A program made the translations under genes and the position numbers. Source: a virus. From it: a DNA stretch of 23,372 bases. The stretch spans positions 1 through 23,372 of IMG/VR virus record IMGVR_UViG_3300021368_000105; one strand, written 5' to 3'. Below are positions 1 through 8,200 of the stretch, in pieces (positions within the stretch are counted from its first letter, which is position 1; every line of letters starts with the position of its first letter). The notes beneath the pieces are model-generated. The model saw only the letters and a program-made list of their open reading frames with translations, had not been told where the DNA came from and did not search any database.

Positions 1-1004
1 TCCAACTCAATTCTGCCTATGGTGCCATCGGAAACCAATACTTTCGATACTACAATCTTGCAAATGCTGAGGCGATTACTCTTAGCGGGCAAGTCTCGAT
101 TAGATGGATTGAAGGGAAAGTAAATCAGTACCTAAACAAACTACTTAAAACAGAGGATCACGATTATGTTATTGCTTCCGATACTGACAGCATCTATATC
201 TGTCTTGATCTACTTGTTCGCACAGTATTTGATGGTAAAGATGTTTCTAAAGAGAGGATCGTTAACTTCCTTGACGATGCTTGCAAGAAACGAATCGAAC
301 CTTTCATCGACAAATCCTACAAAGAACTAGCAGATTATGTTGGTGCTTATGAACAGAAGATGTTCATGAAGCGAGAGAACATCGCTGAGAAAGGTATCTG
401 GACTGCTAAGAAGCGATACATCCTCAACGTCTGGGACAGCGAGGGTGTTCGTTATGAGAAACCTAAACTCAAGATGATGGGTATCGAAGCAGTCAAATCT
501 TCTACACCTGCTGCATGTCGCACATCTATTAAAGATTGCCTGATGGTGATCATGAATCAAAACGAAGAAGCAGCACAAAAGTTTATTGCAGATTTCCGAG
601 ACAAGTTTTCATCGTTGCCGATTGAAGATATCTCTTTCCCTCGTGGTTGCAATGGCATAAATAAGTGGTCGAACCCATCGACCATCTATAGCAAAGGCAC
701 ACCTATTCATGTCAGAGGAGCACTGCTGTATAACTTCCATAACAAGAAAAACAAACTTACTCACAAGTATCCTCTGATTCAGGATGGTGAAAAGATTAAG
801 TTTGTGTATCTAAAAACACCGAACAAAATCGGGGAGAATGTAATCAGTTATCTGAATACATTCCCGAAGGAATTTGCACTTGACAAACAGGTGGATTATG
901 ATCTACAATTCTCAAAGAGTTTCCTTGACCCGATCAAAGTAATTATGGATGTTATTGGATGGCAACCTGAAAAAATCGCATCACTGGAGTTTCTATTCGG
1001 ATGA
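1..1004 (+). CDS. 43: DNA polymerase, T4 gp43-like family B (3' part)
   Basis: This is the C-terminal part of the replicative DNA polymerase; the 5' end lies outside the window and the reading frame enters at base 3. Seen: the motif B stretch NSAYGAIGNQYFRYYN just after the left edge and the family B motif C core DTDS (bases 180-191), whose aspartates bind catalytic metal ions. The thumb domain follows to the stop. The protein ends in EFLFG, a hydrophobic/aromatic tail at the place where T4-type polymerases carry their sliding-clamp-binding peptide (inference). The family copies both strands of the phage genome with the gp45 clamp and the gp41/gp61 primosome, both primosome genes being in this window. 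The stop overlaps the next ATG as ATGA, which suggests translational coupling. Confidence 0.96.
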   Translation, partial: QLNSAYGAIGNQYFRYYNLANAEAITLSGQVSIRWIEGKVNQYLNKLLKTEDHDYVIASDTDSIYICLDLLVRTVFDGKDVSKERIVNFLDDACKKRIEPFIDKSYKELADYVGAYEQKMFMKRENIAEKGIWTAKKRYILNVWDSEGVRYEKPKLKMMGIEAVKSSTPAACRTSIKDCLMVIMNQNEEAAQKFIADFRDKFSSLPIEDISFPRGCNGINKWSNPSTIYSKGTPIHVRGALLYNFHNKKNKLTHKYPLIQDGEKIKFVYLKTPNKIGENVISYLNTFPKEFALDKQVDYDLQFSKSFLDPIKVIMDVIGWQPEKIASLEFLFG

Positions 1005-1156
1005 AGAAAACAAGATTTATTGTAACCTATCAAAACGCTTTCGGTTTCTCTCCTAGAGAAGAGAAGGTATTCAATGATCACAAGGAAGCAGAATGGTTTG
1101 AACGTGCCATGAAACGTTCTAATTACATCACGAACATTTTGGAGGTTAAAGAGTGA
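1001..1156 (+). CDS. Small conserved-looking protein, 51 aa, unknown function
   Basis: An ORF of 51 codons fills the gap between gene 43 and uvsX exactly: its ATG overlaps the gene 43 stop (ATGA at 1001-1004) and its stop overlaps the uvsX GTG start (GTGA at 1153-1156). The product is basic at the start (MKKTRF) with a central charged helix-like segment ([14 protein letters not shown]). No domain is recognised. The perfect double overlap is the main reason to accept it as a gene. It is too short to assign a role, but co-translation with polymerase and recombinase suggests a small accessory protein of DNA metabolism (inference). Confidence 0.7.
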   Translation: MKKTRFIVTYQNAFGFSPREEKVFNDHKEAEWFERAMKRSNYITNILEVKE

Positions 1157-2163
1157 ATTTTTTAAAGGATGTTGTAAAGGAGATTGGTAATGAGTATGCA
1201 GGACTTGTCAGTGATGGTGTCGCAGCAGGAGACACTGCTGATTTCATTGATACTGGTAGTTACATTTTCAATGCTTTGGTTAGCGGTTCAATCTACGGTG
1301 GAGTCCCCTCAAACAAGATCACTGCTATCGCTGGTGAGTCTTCTACTGGCAAGACTTTCTTTTGCCTTGGGATTGTGCAGCATTTCCTTGACAGCAATCC
1401 CGATGCTGGGGTGATTTATTTTGAATCTGAGTCAGCGATTAGTAAACAAATGATCGTAGATCGTGGCATTGACGCTGAGCGTATGATGATTGTGCCTGTA
1501 TCTACTATCGAAGAATTTCGTACTCAGTCGTGCCGTATCCTTGACAAGTATATGGAGCAAGACAAAGAAGATCGCAAACCCATGATGTTTGTTCTTGATT
1601 CTCTGGGTATGCTTGCGAGCAATAAGGAGGTTGAGGATGTTGCGAACGATAAGCAAGTTCGCGATATGACAAAATCACAGTTGATTAAAGGTGCGTTCCG
1701 TGTGTTGACATTGAAACTTGGTAAAGCAAATGTTCCAATGCTGGTTACTAACCATACATATGATGTAATCGGAAGTTATATTCCCACAAAAGAAATGGGA
1801 GGAGGAAGTGGACTCAAATACGCTTCATCAACAATTATATATCTATCAAAGAAGAAGGAAAAGGATGGTACAGAGGTTGTTGGTAATATTATCAAATGCA
1901 AAGCACACAAATCTCGACTAACAAAGGAGAACTCACAGGTTGAAACACGTCTTTATTACGACCGTGGACTTGACAGGTATTACGGACTACTGGAACTGGG
2001 TGAGAAGTATGGAGTCTTCACAAAGCGGGGGAATAGGATCGTTGTTGGTGAATCTACTGTTTATCCTAAGTCTATCCTCTCTGATCCGCAGAAGTATTTC
2101 ACCCCCGAAGTGATGCAAGCACTTGACGAAGCTGCCGCCCAGGAGTTTCGTTATGGAAACTAG
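1153..2163 (+). CDS. uvsX: UvsX, RecA-like recombination protein
   Basis: UvsX is the phage RecA homologue: it forms ATP-dependent filaments on single-stranded DNA and carries out strand exchange for recombination-dependent replication and repair. The 336-aa product has the Walker A loop GESSTGKT (residues 61-68) and a Walker B strand MMFVLD (144-149) followed by SLG. Further on are VTNHTYD and a GGGSGLKY segment like DNA-binding loop 2 of the family. The start is GTG, overlapping the preceding stop by four bases; T4 UvsX is of similar size (about 390 aa). The next gene starts inside the last codons. The polymerase - UvsX - helicase order fits a cyanophage replication cluster. Confidence 0.95.
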   Translation: MNFLKDVVKEIGNEYAGLVSDGVAAGDTADFIDTGSYIFNALVSGSIYGGVPSNKITAIAGESSTGKTFFCLGIVQHFLDSNPDAGVIYFESESAISKQMIVDRGIDAERMMIVPVSTIEEFRTQSCRILDKYMEQDKEDRKPMMFVLDSLGMLASNKEVEDVANDKQVRDMTKSQLIKGAFRVLTLKLGKANVPMLVTNHTYDVIGSYIPTKEMGGGSGLKYASSTIIYLSKKKEKDGTEVVGNIIKCKAHKSRLTKENSQVETRLYYDRGLDRYYGLLELGEKYGVFTKRGNRIVVGESTVYPKSILSDPQKYFTPEVMQALDEAAAQEFRYGN

Positions 2164-2776
2164 TATTTTAAATCAAAAACTTACTGACTATATCAAAGTA
2201 CCTTGCGATAAACTTACTGATTACATTCGAGTTTATGACGGGATTGCTGACAAACGTTTTTGTGACGATCTGATTGCAAACTTTGAATATGAAGAACACA
2301 ATCAAAACCCTGTAGATAGGGAGAAGCGTCCTACTTTTACTGAACTGAATATCTCTCAGCAGTATAATGATAGAAACACTCGCTGGATAATTCCTCAGCA
2401 AGAATCTAAGCAGATCTTTCTAAAGGCAGTTAATGAATACATGGACGAGTTAGATCTTCGTGACATGGATTTTCCTCCTAAGTATTTGTTTGAAGAGTTT
2501 AGAATCAAACGTTACCTGGATAATGGTAAAGATGAGTTTGCAGATCATGTTGATGTAGGAGATCATTCCTCTGCTAGAAGATTCCTTGTGTGTTTCTTAT
2601 ATCTAAATGATGTTGAAGAGGGTGGCACTACAGATTTTCCAAAACTAGACCTTTCAATTACCCCTAAGTGTGGTAGAATGTTAGTGTTCCCACCAACCTG
2701 GATGTTCCGTCACGCGGGTCGTCCAGTTACCAAAGGCAAAAAGTACATTCTAGGAACTTATCTACACTACCTATGA
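2153..2776 (+). CDS. 2OG-Fe(II) oxygenase, prolyl-4-hydroxylase type
   Basis: Enzymes of this superfamily use Fe(II), O2 and 2-oxoglutarate to hydroxylate proteins, nucleic acids or small molecules. The 207-aa product carries the expected facial triad: H132-V-D134 in [11 protein letters not shown] and distal H187 in RHAGRP, with K197 ten residues later as the likely 2-oxoglutarate-binding residue. The stretch [16 protein letters not shown] is typical of the P4H-like subgroup. I chose ATG 2153 because AGGAG (2141-2145) sits seven bases upstream; a longer frame from 2123 has no such site. It overlaps the uvsX end by 11 bases and its own stop overlaps the gene 41 start (ATGA). The substrate is unknown; such oxygenases are common in cyanophages. 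Confidence 0.85.
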   Translation: METSILNQKLTDYIKVPCDKLTDYIRVYDGIADKRFCDDLIANFEYEEHNQNPVDREKRPTFTELNISQQYNDRNTRWIIPQQESKQIFLKAVNEYMDELDLRDMDFPPKYLFEEFRIKRYLDNGKDEFADHVDVGDHSSARRFLVCFLYLNDVEEGGTTDFPKLDLSITPKCGRMLVFPPTWMFRHAGRPVTKGKKYILGTYLHYL

Positions 2777-4155
2777 ACGATCTCGAAGTTACTATCCTTA
2801 GCAATCTCATATATCATGAGAAGTATACTCGGAAAGTGCTTCCTTTTCTTAGGACAGAGTATTTTCAGACACGGTGCAACAAAGTCATCTTTCTGGAGAT
2901 TCATGAGTATGTAAGTCAGTATGATGCGCTACCATCTTTAAATGCTATTGGTATAGAATGTCAGGAACGAACTGATCTGTCAGAAGAACAGTTTAAAGAA
3001 ATTATTGAGGTATTAAATGAGCTTTCCGATGATCCCTCGGACTACGATTGGCTCGTTGATACTACGGAAAAGTGGTGTCAGGAGCGTGCGATCTACCTAT
3101 CGCTTATGGAATCTGTCAAGATTGCTGACGGGCAAGATACCAAGAGGGATAAAGGTGCGATTCCTTCGATTCTTTCGGAGGCACTAGGGGTTTCCTTTGA
3201 TCAGCATGTGGGTCATGATTATGTCTCTGATGCTGAAGCACGATACGATTTCTATCATCGGAAGGAAGATAAGATTCCTTTTGGTTTGGAATTGTTCGAC
3301 AAGATCACCAAGGGTGGTCTCCCTAACAAAACTCTGAATGTTGCTCTTGCTGGCACAGGTGTCGGTAAGTCTTTGTTCATGTGTCACCTTGCTAGTAGTG
3401 TTCTCCTTCAGGGGAAGAATGTTTTATACATTACTATGGAGATGGCAGAAGAAAAGATTGCAGAAAGGATTGACGCAAACCTTTTGAACATTCCTATCCA
3501 ACAACTTAGTGATTTGCCTAAGGTAATGTTTGACAAAAAGATTGCAAACCTGAGTAAGAAGACTCAAGGCAAACTTATAATTAAAGAGTATCCAACGGCA
3601 TCCGCACATGTCGGACATTTTAAATCTCTTCTTAGTGATCTTGCTCTTAAGCGGTCTTTTAGACCCGATATTATCTTTGTGGATTACCTCAATATATGTG
3701 CTTCCCAGAGATACAAAGGAGCGGTTGTTAACTCCTACACCTACGTCAAAGCAATCGCAGAAGAACTCAGAGGACTTGCTGTGGAATCCAATGTTCCTAT
3801 TGTATCTGCTACGCAAACCACTCGTTCAGGTTATGGTAGCACTGATGTTGACCTTACTGATACTTCTGAATCCTTTGGTCTCCCTGCTACTGCTGATCTT
3901 ATGTTTGCCCTTATTAGTACGGAAGAGCTTGAGGGTATGAATCAGATCATGGTGAAGCAGTTGAAGAATCGATACAATGATCTCAGCAGAAACAAACGTT
4001 TCTGTCTGGGTATTGACAGAGCAAAGATGAGGTTGTATGATGTTGAAGAATCTGCTCAGGAAGACCTGGTTGATTCAGGTCAAGAGCAAGAAAAAGCAGA
4101 CCTGGTGAAACGATTCACCGCCAAAAAATCTTTTACAGAATTGAAGTATGATTGA
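2773..4155 (+). CDS. 41: gp41-like replicative DNA helicase (DnaB family)
   Basis: This 460-aa protein is the hexameric 5'-3' replicative helicase that unwinds the fork and works with the gp61 primase encoded downstream (12503). Seen: an N-terminal helical domain resembling the DnaB N-terminal domain (VLPFLRTEYFQ), a RecA-like core with Walker A GTGVGKS (residues 194-200), then VLYITMEM and the Walker B region IIFVDYLN, and QTTRSG near the sensor region. Length matches T4 gp41 (475 aa). The start ATG overlaps the oxygenase stop by four bases, and the end overlaps mazG by eight bases, so it is translated within the run of coupled genes. Confidence 0.95.
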   Translation: MNDLEVTILSNLIYHEKYTRKVLPFLRTEYFQTRCNKVIFLEIHEYVSQYDALPSLNAIGIECQERTDLSEEQFKEIIEVLNELSDDPSDYDWLVDTTEKWCQERAIYLSLMESVKIADGQDTKRDKGAIPSILSEALGVSFDQHVGHDYVSDAEARYDFYHRKEDKIPFGLELFDKITKGGLPNKTLNVALAGTGVGKSLFMCHLASSVLLQGKNVLYITMEMAEEKIAERIDANLLNIPIQQLSDLPKVMFDKKIANLSKKTQGKLIIKEYPTASAHVGHFKSLLSDLALKRSFRPDIIFVDYLNICASQRYKGAVVNSYTYVKAIAEELRGLAVESNVPIVSATQTTRSGYGSTDVDLTDTSESFGLPATADLMFALISTEELEGMNQIMVKQLKNRYNDLSRNKRFCLGIDRAKMRLYDVEESAQEDLVDSGQEQEKADLVKRFTAKKSFTELKYD

Positions 4156-4549
4156 TCCAATTAAGTATGCAGAATTTGTCAATGCGGTTACGTCGCAACA
4201 AAGTAAAGACCACGAAGCATTCGTTTATCGTATTCAAGAACTTGAGGGTCAGGGATTTCCTTCCGAGCGACTGCTTACTGCTTCTGTAGGCATGTGTGCT
4301 GAAGCAGGTGAATTTACGGAAGTAGTAAAGAAGATTGTATTCCAAGGCAAACCTGTCAATGAAGATAATCTGTTTCACCTGAAGCGTGAATTGGGTGACA
4401 TCATGTGGTATGTCATGCAAGCATGTATGGGTCTAGGTACAGATCTAAATGAAATCATTGAGATGAATGTTGAGAAACTTGCATCTCGTTATCCTGATGG
4501 TGCATTTGATGTTCACTTCTCTGAGAACAGGAAGGAAGGTGACGTTTGA
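4148..4549 (+). CDS. mazG: MazG-like nucleotide pyrophosphohydrolase
   Basis: MazG-type enzymes hydrolyse nucleoside triphosphates or related nucleotides to monophosphates. The 133-aa product shows the all-alpha NTP-PPase signature: E52-x-x-E55 in MCAEAGEFTEVVKK and E81-x-x-D84 in KRELGDIMWYV, which bind Mg2+ and the phosphates. Its compact single-domain form matches the MazG found in many cyanophages, where proposed roles are altering host (p)ppGpp signalling or supplying nucleotides from host DNA (known proposals, not shown here). The start lies inside the gene 41 end, and its stop overlaps the TTG start of the next gene. Confidence 0.92.
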   Translation: MIDPIKYAEFVNAVTSQQSKDHEAFVYRIQELEGQGFPSERLLTASVGMCAEAGEFTEVVKKIVFQGKPVNEDNLFHLKRELGDIMWYVMQACMGLGTDLNEIIEMNVEKLASRYPDGAFDVHFSENRKEGDV

Positions 4550-5109
4550 AACATCTGGAAGTAATAGATAATTTTGTTCCTCCAGAGGAATGGCAGGAAC
4601 TGCAGGAAGTCATCCTGGCAGATGACTGTCCTTGGTTTTGGAATAATGATATTACTTCATTAGATAATGTTGTATCAGATCCTGTTCCTAGTGGGCAATT
4701 TACACACACAGTATGGAGAATCAATGAAGGTCCTCAAACTGTTGGGTGGAAATATTTTCTATCATTGTTTGAGCAGATTAGATTGTCTTCTCCAAAAGCT
4801 CATGAGGAAGTATTTGTATTGTTGCGGGCAAAATTGAATATGAACCCCAGAGAATCTGAGAATGTTCAGTTGGGTAGTTTTCATATAGATTTTCCAATTG
4901 AGTCTGAAACAGCAATTCTTTATATCAATACAAACAATGGATATACAGAGTTTGAAGATGGAACTAAAGTTGAGTCTGTAGCAAACAGACTGTGTATGTT
5001 CCCATCGCATATGAGACATGCTGGTTTTGCTTGCAGTGATCAGCAAAGACGAGTTGTCCTTAACATGAATTACATCAGATGTCCAAAAATTATACAGTCC
5101 CAGTATTGA
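4546..5109 (+). CDS. Second 2OG-Fe(II) oxygenase-like protein
   Basis: This 187-aa protein has the pattern of a 2OG-Fe(II) oxygenase: H113-I-D115 in GSFHIDF, distal H158 in HMRHAGF and an arginine pair (R168/R169) ten residues later at the expected place for the 2-oxoglutarate ligand. The core between them (ETAILYINTNNGYTEFEDG) reads like the jelly-roll strands of the family. It starts with TTG, overlapping the mazG stop; AAGGAAGG just upstream supports this start. It is only distantly like the oxygenase at 2153, so the two are not a recent duplication. The target is unknown. Confidence 0.72.
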   Translation: MKHLEVIDNFVPPEEWQELQEVILADDCPWFWNNDITSLDNVVSDPVPSGQFTHTVWRINEGPQTVGWKYFLSLFEQIRLSSPKAHEEVFVLLRAKLNMNPRESENVQLGSFHIDFPIESETAILYINTNNGYTEFEDGTKVESVANRLCMFPSHMRHAGFACSDQQRRVVLNMNYIRCPKIIQSQY

Positions 5110-5210
5110 TGTTCCTTGGCGTTATTGCCTCTACCCTTGCCATAATTGTGGCGGGGTATTTTCATGGCAACATGCATATTGAGGCAGTATGGAAGACTCT
5201 TCACAGTTAA
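5079..5210 (+). CDS. Small single-span membrane peptide, 43 aa
   Basis: A short frame overlapping the end of the second oxygenase gene encodes a peptide with one hydrophobic segment (VLMFLGVIASTLAIIVAG) and a short polar tail with several histidines. An internal ATG at 5109, whose A is the last base of the upstream stop, would give a 33-aa version. Neither start has a strong ribosome-binding site. The membrane span and placement immediately after the upstream gene favour a real gene. The function is not recognisable. Confidence 0.5.
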   Translation: MSKNYTVPVLMFLGVIASTLAIIVAGYFHGNMHIEAVWKTLHS

Positions 5211-5216
5211 TAAATA
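5209..5216 (+). promoter_or_regulatory. Possible phage late promoter box (AATAAATA)
   Basis: AATAAATA differs by one base from the T4-type late promoter TATAAATA, and it falls in the only gap between the replication run and the next gene. The following ATG is at 5230, so the transcript leader would be very short, and the assignment is tentative. Confidence 0.35.
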
Positions 5217-5229
5217 GTCAAAAAGGACG

Positions 5230-6060
5230 ATGGCAAACAAAGGACTTCAGTTTGAACATGCTGTAATGTATGCTGCTACTTCTAGGATTAATGAACCTAG
5301 AACTAGAGAGCAGGAGAAGTTCTTTACAGAAGCAGCAAAGAAGTGGGATGCTATTCCTGATGAAATAAAAAATAAAGCAACAGAACTTGTTACTAGTCTT
5401 GCACCTAGAAGTGTGACAGACAAGCAAAAGTATTATGGATCATTTAAAAAAATGTCTGGTGGTGGAACAGAACCAAAGACAGATATTATGTTCTCAAAAT
5501 CTGGTAAGACTTATAAGTGTTCTATGAAATGGGGAGACTCTTTTCAGTTAACAAGTTCTGGTATTGATACTTCAGTTCAAACTCTTACTAAGGTATTGAA
5601 AAAAGTTGCTACCGACTTGGGTAAAAATAATATGACTGTAAATGAGTTGGGGACTCTACAACTTATTGTTGAGCAGATTGCTAATAAGTTTGAGAATAGA
5701 ACTGGAACTTTGACTCAATCGGAAGCAGATAGAATGATGAAAGATGTTAACAAAGCAGGTGGTCTTAATGAACAACTGCAAGAAATATTAGGTTCTAGGA
5801 GAGCACCTTCAGGTGCTGCTGCATATGATGCATTCAAGTATGAACTTACTAAAGAATGTATGACTGGGGAACTCACATTTTCTAATGAGAAAGATAAAGC
5901 AGCGGACCATTTATTGACTGAGCATGGTCTAAAACCCATTGATGATAAAGCAATTCGTGAAGTGATGAAGAAAGCAGGAGTAAGATTCTCTAAAAAGGGA
6001 AGAGGAAAGGATGATAGGGGTGTCCGTCAGAACGCCATTACGATTAGGTACGAAGTTTAA
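5230..6060 (+). CDS. Uncharacterised 276-aa protein, possibly PD-(D/E)XK-like
   Basis: No family is recognised with certainty. The protein is soluble, lysine-rich and without membrane segments. The N-terminal half shows a pattern reminiscent of PD-(D/E)XK nucleases: an early helix with E9 (GLQFEHAV), then EPKTDIMF with D85 and a beta-strand KCSMK ending in K100, in order E...D...xK. The usual D/E two residues before the lysine is S98, so catalysis is doubtful. The C-terminal half is helical and ends in a basic stretch (FSKKGRGKDDRG). The ATG follows AAAAAGGACG and a possible late-promoter box. It stands between the replication genes and the putative nucleotidyltransferase pair, so it may act on DNA or belong to the virion (inference). 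Confidence 0.85.
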   Translation: MANKGLQFEHAVMYAATSRINEPRTREQEKFFTEAAKKWDAIPDEIKNKATELVTSLAPRSVTDKQKYYGSFKKMSGGGTEPKTDIMFSKSGKTYKCSMKWGDSFQLTSSGIDTSVQTLTKVLKKVATDLGKNNMTVNELGTLQLIVEQIANKFENRTGTLTQSEADRMMKDVNKAGGLNEQLQEILGSRRAPSGAAAYDAFKYELTKECMTGELTFSNEKDKAADHLLTEHGLKPIDDKAIREVMKKAGVRFSKKGRGKDDRGVRQNAITIRYEV

Positions 6061-6095
6061 ACTGGCACAACCCCATGTGTGATTCGACTTTGACA

Positions 6096-6104
6096 TGCTA
6101 TAAT
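6096..6104 (+). promoter_or_regulatory. Extended -10 promoter, host sigma-70 type
   Basis: TGCTATAAT is a perfect extended -10 element (TGN before TATAAT). There is no good -35 at 17 bases, as is usual for extended -10 promoters. The TTGACA at 6090-6095 is too close to act as the -35. It lies 25 bases upstream of the preferred TTG start of the next gene. Confidence 0.6.
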
Positions 6105-6128
6105 AGTGGTATAGACACAGAGGAAACC

Positions 6129-7052
6129 TTGCCTAACAAGCATCTGGACCACCTTGAAGACCTGATCTTCGTGGGTCGTAAGGAAGCACTTGAAGCAGTT
6201 CGTACTGCTCTCAGCAAACCTAAACTTAGTGTCAAGTGGGACGGTGCTCCCGCTATCGTGTTCGGTACTAATCCTGCTAATGGCAAGTTCTTCGTCGGAA
6301 CCAAATCCGTTTTCAATAAAGTCAAGGTCAAGATCTGTTATAGTCAGGCAGATATTGACAAACATTACAAGGGCAACGTTGCGAACATTCTTCGCTTATG
6401 CTTTTATCATCTTCCTCGTCTCAGTGGAATTATCCAAGCTGACTTTATCGGTGTCGGCGGGGGGTCTGTATATCGTCCTAATACTTTGGAGTATCGTTTC
6501 TCCAGTCCGACTAATCGTGATATTATCCTTGCTCCACACACTTCTTATACCGAAGTTTCTCCGACTGCTGTGGGGCGTGGCGGCGTCAATCTACTGTCTG
6601 CATTGGGTACTCAATTCGTAGGTCTTGACGAGGCACATGCGACGGTCAGAAGGAACCCTAGGTTCAACTGGATTAAATTTCTCTACATGTTAACTCAGTG
6701 TAAGATTCCTAGTGCATCTGCTCGCCAGCATATATACAAGCATATCAATAAGTTTATTCGTGCAGGACAACTTCCCTCGGTTGGAGTTTTGTACAGTACG
6801 CTACCTGATAAATATAAGTGTGAAGTTAATCTGACCACCTTTCAAGTGTGGGAAATGATCTTCCTTTTGAAACAGTCTTTACTTGAAAATATCGTTGTCG
6901 ATGGATCTGTGAAATGTTTCTTGAATGACCAACCTGCTCAACATGAAGGGTTTGTCACTGTTTCTGATAACCCCTACAAAATTGTAGACAGACTGACTTT
7001 TAGTAAAGCAAACTTCAACCTAGATAAGAATTGGACGAATGAAAAAATTTAG
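6129..7052 (+). CDS. Ligase/capping-type nucleotidyltransferase-like protein (DUF6267-like)
   Basis: This 307-aa protein carries the ordered motifs of covalent nucleotidyltransferases (DNA/RNA ligases, mRNA capping enzymes). Motif I is K36-W-D-G in SVKWDGAPAIVFG, the lysine that would take up AMP or GMP. A motif III-like strand is IIQADFIGV. Motif IV is HEGFV (E273-G274), and motif V-like lysines are K284 and K293 in PYKIVDRLTFSK. The N-terminal HLDHLED box before motif I resembles what I recall of phage DUF6267 proteins. I prefer TTG 6129 as start because GAGGAAA lies just upstream and the promoter at 6096-6104 would fall inside a longer frame that begins at ATG 6075. The substrate is unknown. 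The gene overlaps the next one, another nucleotidyltransferase, by 14 bases, suggesting joint function. Confidence 0.8.
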   Translation: MPNKHLDHLEDLIFVGRKEALEAVRTALSKPKLSVKWDGAPAIVFGTNPANGKFFVGTKSVFNKVKVKICYSQADIDKHYKGNVANILRLCFYHLPRLSGIIQADFIGVGGGSVYRPNTLEYRFSSPTNRDIILAPHTSYTEVSPTAVGRGGVNLLSALGTQFVGLDEAHATVRRNPRFNWIKFLYMLTQCKIPSASARQHIYKHINKFIRAGQLPSVGVLYSTLPDKYKCEVNLTTFQVWEMIFLLKQSLLENIVVDGSVKCFLNDQPAQHEGFVTVSDNPYKIVDRLTFSKANFNLDKNWTNEKI

Positions 7053-8199
7053 TGCTTTCCTAACTGAAGCCGAGAGATCGTTCGCAGCAAAGTCTGCAGA
7101 AAAATTAAACCTAAAACATATTGGTTACGGACGTTACGCTGACCCTAGAGGCAACGTGACCCATATGTCTCAAGATGGTAAGCTTGTAAAAATTACACCA
7201 CAGAATGACCCAGGACCCCAGCAATCCAATGGAGGAGAAGAAACGGCAGATGGCGAGGGTAAGGTCGATCAAGGCACAATATCTATTACATTTGGAAGAT
7301 TTAATCCACCTACTGTTGGGCACGAGAAGCTTCTAGCAAAAGTAGCACAAGAGGCAAAATCCAATGGAGGAGAGTATAGAATATACCCCTCAAGGTCGCA
7401 GGATCCTAAGAAGAATCCGCTCGACCCAGGCACGAAAATTAAGTTTATGCGGCTCGCGTATCCAGATCACGCCAATACGATTGTCGATAGTGACGACATG
7501 CGTACTATTTTTGATGTACTTTCCGCCCTCGATAATGACGGATATAGCGACGTTCGTATCGTGGTCGGTGGTGATCGCGTCAGTGAGTTCAACTCGCTTG
7601 CGACGAAATATAACGGAGATCTCTACAACTTTGAAAACATCAAAGTAGTATCTGCAGGTGGTAGAGATCCTGATGCAGAGGGTGTCGAAGGCATGTCAGC
7701 ATCCAAGATGCGTAAAGCAGCAATGGAAGGAGATGAAGATACTTTTTATGACGGTCTTTCCAGTAATCTTTCTAAAAAAGATCGAGAAGCGTTATACTTA
7801 ACTCTTCGTCAGTCTATGCAGGTCCAAGAAACCTTTGAAGATTTTGCCGAAGCATCATACCATGTGTATGAAATTGCTCCTAGGTTAGATCCTCAAGGTC
7901 TTCGTGAAGCATATTTTGATGGTAATTTATTTGAGGTAGGTTGCTTCATTGAAAATGTCAACACGGGGCTCGTTGGTAAAGTTGTTAGTCGTGGCAGCAA
8001 TTATGTCATCTATATTGATGAGCATGATAATGTATATCGCTCATGGTTGAAGGATCTAGTAGAAAGAAACGACATTAAGTATTTTAATTTCACTCCTGCT
8101 GGTGAAATGGGTACTGATAAATTAGCAAACTACATGCGTAAACTCACTCCTGGTGAGTTTATTCGCAAGATAAATAAAAAGGACAAGGTTACCAAGTAA
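7039..8199 (+). CDS. HIGH-type nucleotidylyltransferase, possible head-packaged enzyme
   Basis: The 386-aa protein contains a cytidylyltransferase/NMN-adenylyltransferase-like domain (about residues 80-255). Seen: [13 protein letters not shown] (83-95), a GRFxPxTxGH nucleotide-binding loop; [10 protein letters not shown] (175-184); and SASKMRKA (220-227) in the place of the ISSTxIR motif. Such enzymes transfer a nucleotide to phosphate-containing acceptors such as NMN or CDP-type precursors. The N terminus [11 protein letters not shown] resembles the T4 capsid-targeting leader (MKTYQEFIAEA as I recall it), and LTE|A fits the gp21 prohead protease cleavage rule, so the enzyme may be packaged in the head (inference). 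A C-terminal SH3/KOW-like segment ([18 protein letters not shown] onward) follows. Substrate unknown. Confidence 0.82.
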   Translation: MKKFSAFLTEAERSFAAKSAEKLNLKHIGYGRYADPRGNVTHMSQDGKLVKITPQNDPGPQQSNGGEETADGEGKVDQGTISITFGRFNPPTVGHEKLLAKVAQEAKSNGGEYRIYPSRSQDPKKNPLDPGTKIKFMRLAYPDHANTIVDSDDMRTIFDVLSALDNDGYSDVRIVVGGDRVSEFNSLATKYNGDLYNFENIKVVSAGGRDPDAEGVEGMSASKMRKAAMEGDEDTFYDGLSSNLSKKDREALYLTLRQSMQVQETFEDFAEASYHVYEIAPRLDPQGLREAYFDGNLFEVGCFIENVNTGLVGKVVSRGSNYVIYIDEHDNVYRSWLKDLVERNDIKYFNFTPAGEMGTDKLANYMRKLTPGEFIRKINKKDKVTK

Positions 8200-8200
8200 G

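Noticed and set aside
6090-6095. TTGACA as a -35 box
   Set aside because: It is only three bases before TATAAT, so it cannot pair with that -10; the promoter is better read as an extended -10.
6190-6621. 143-codon plus-strand frame overlapping the ligase-like gene
   Set aside because: Shadow of the ligase-like frame, which carries motifs I, IV and V; this frame is hydrophobic low-complexity sequence.
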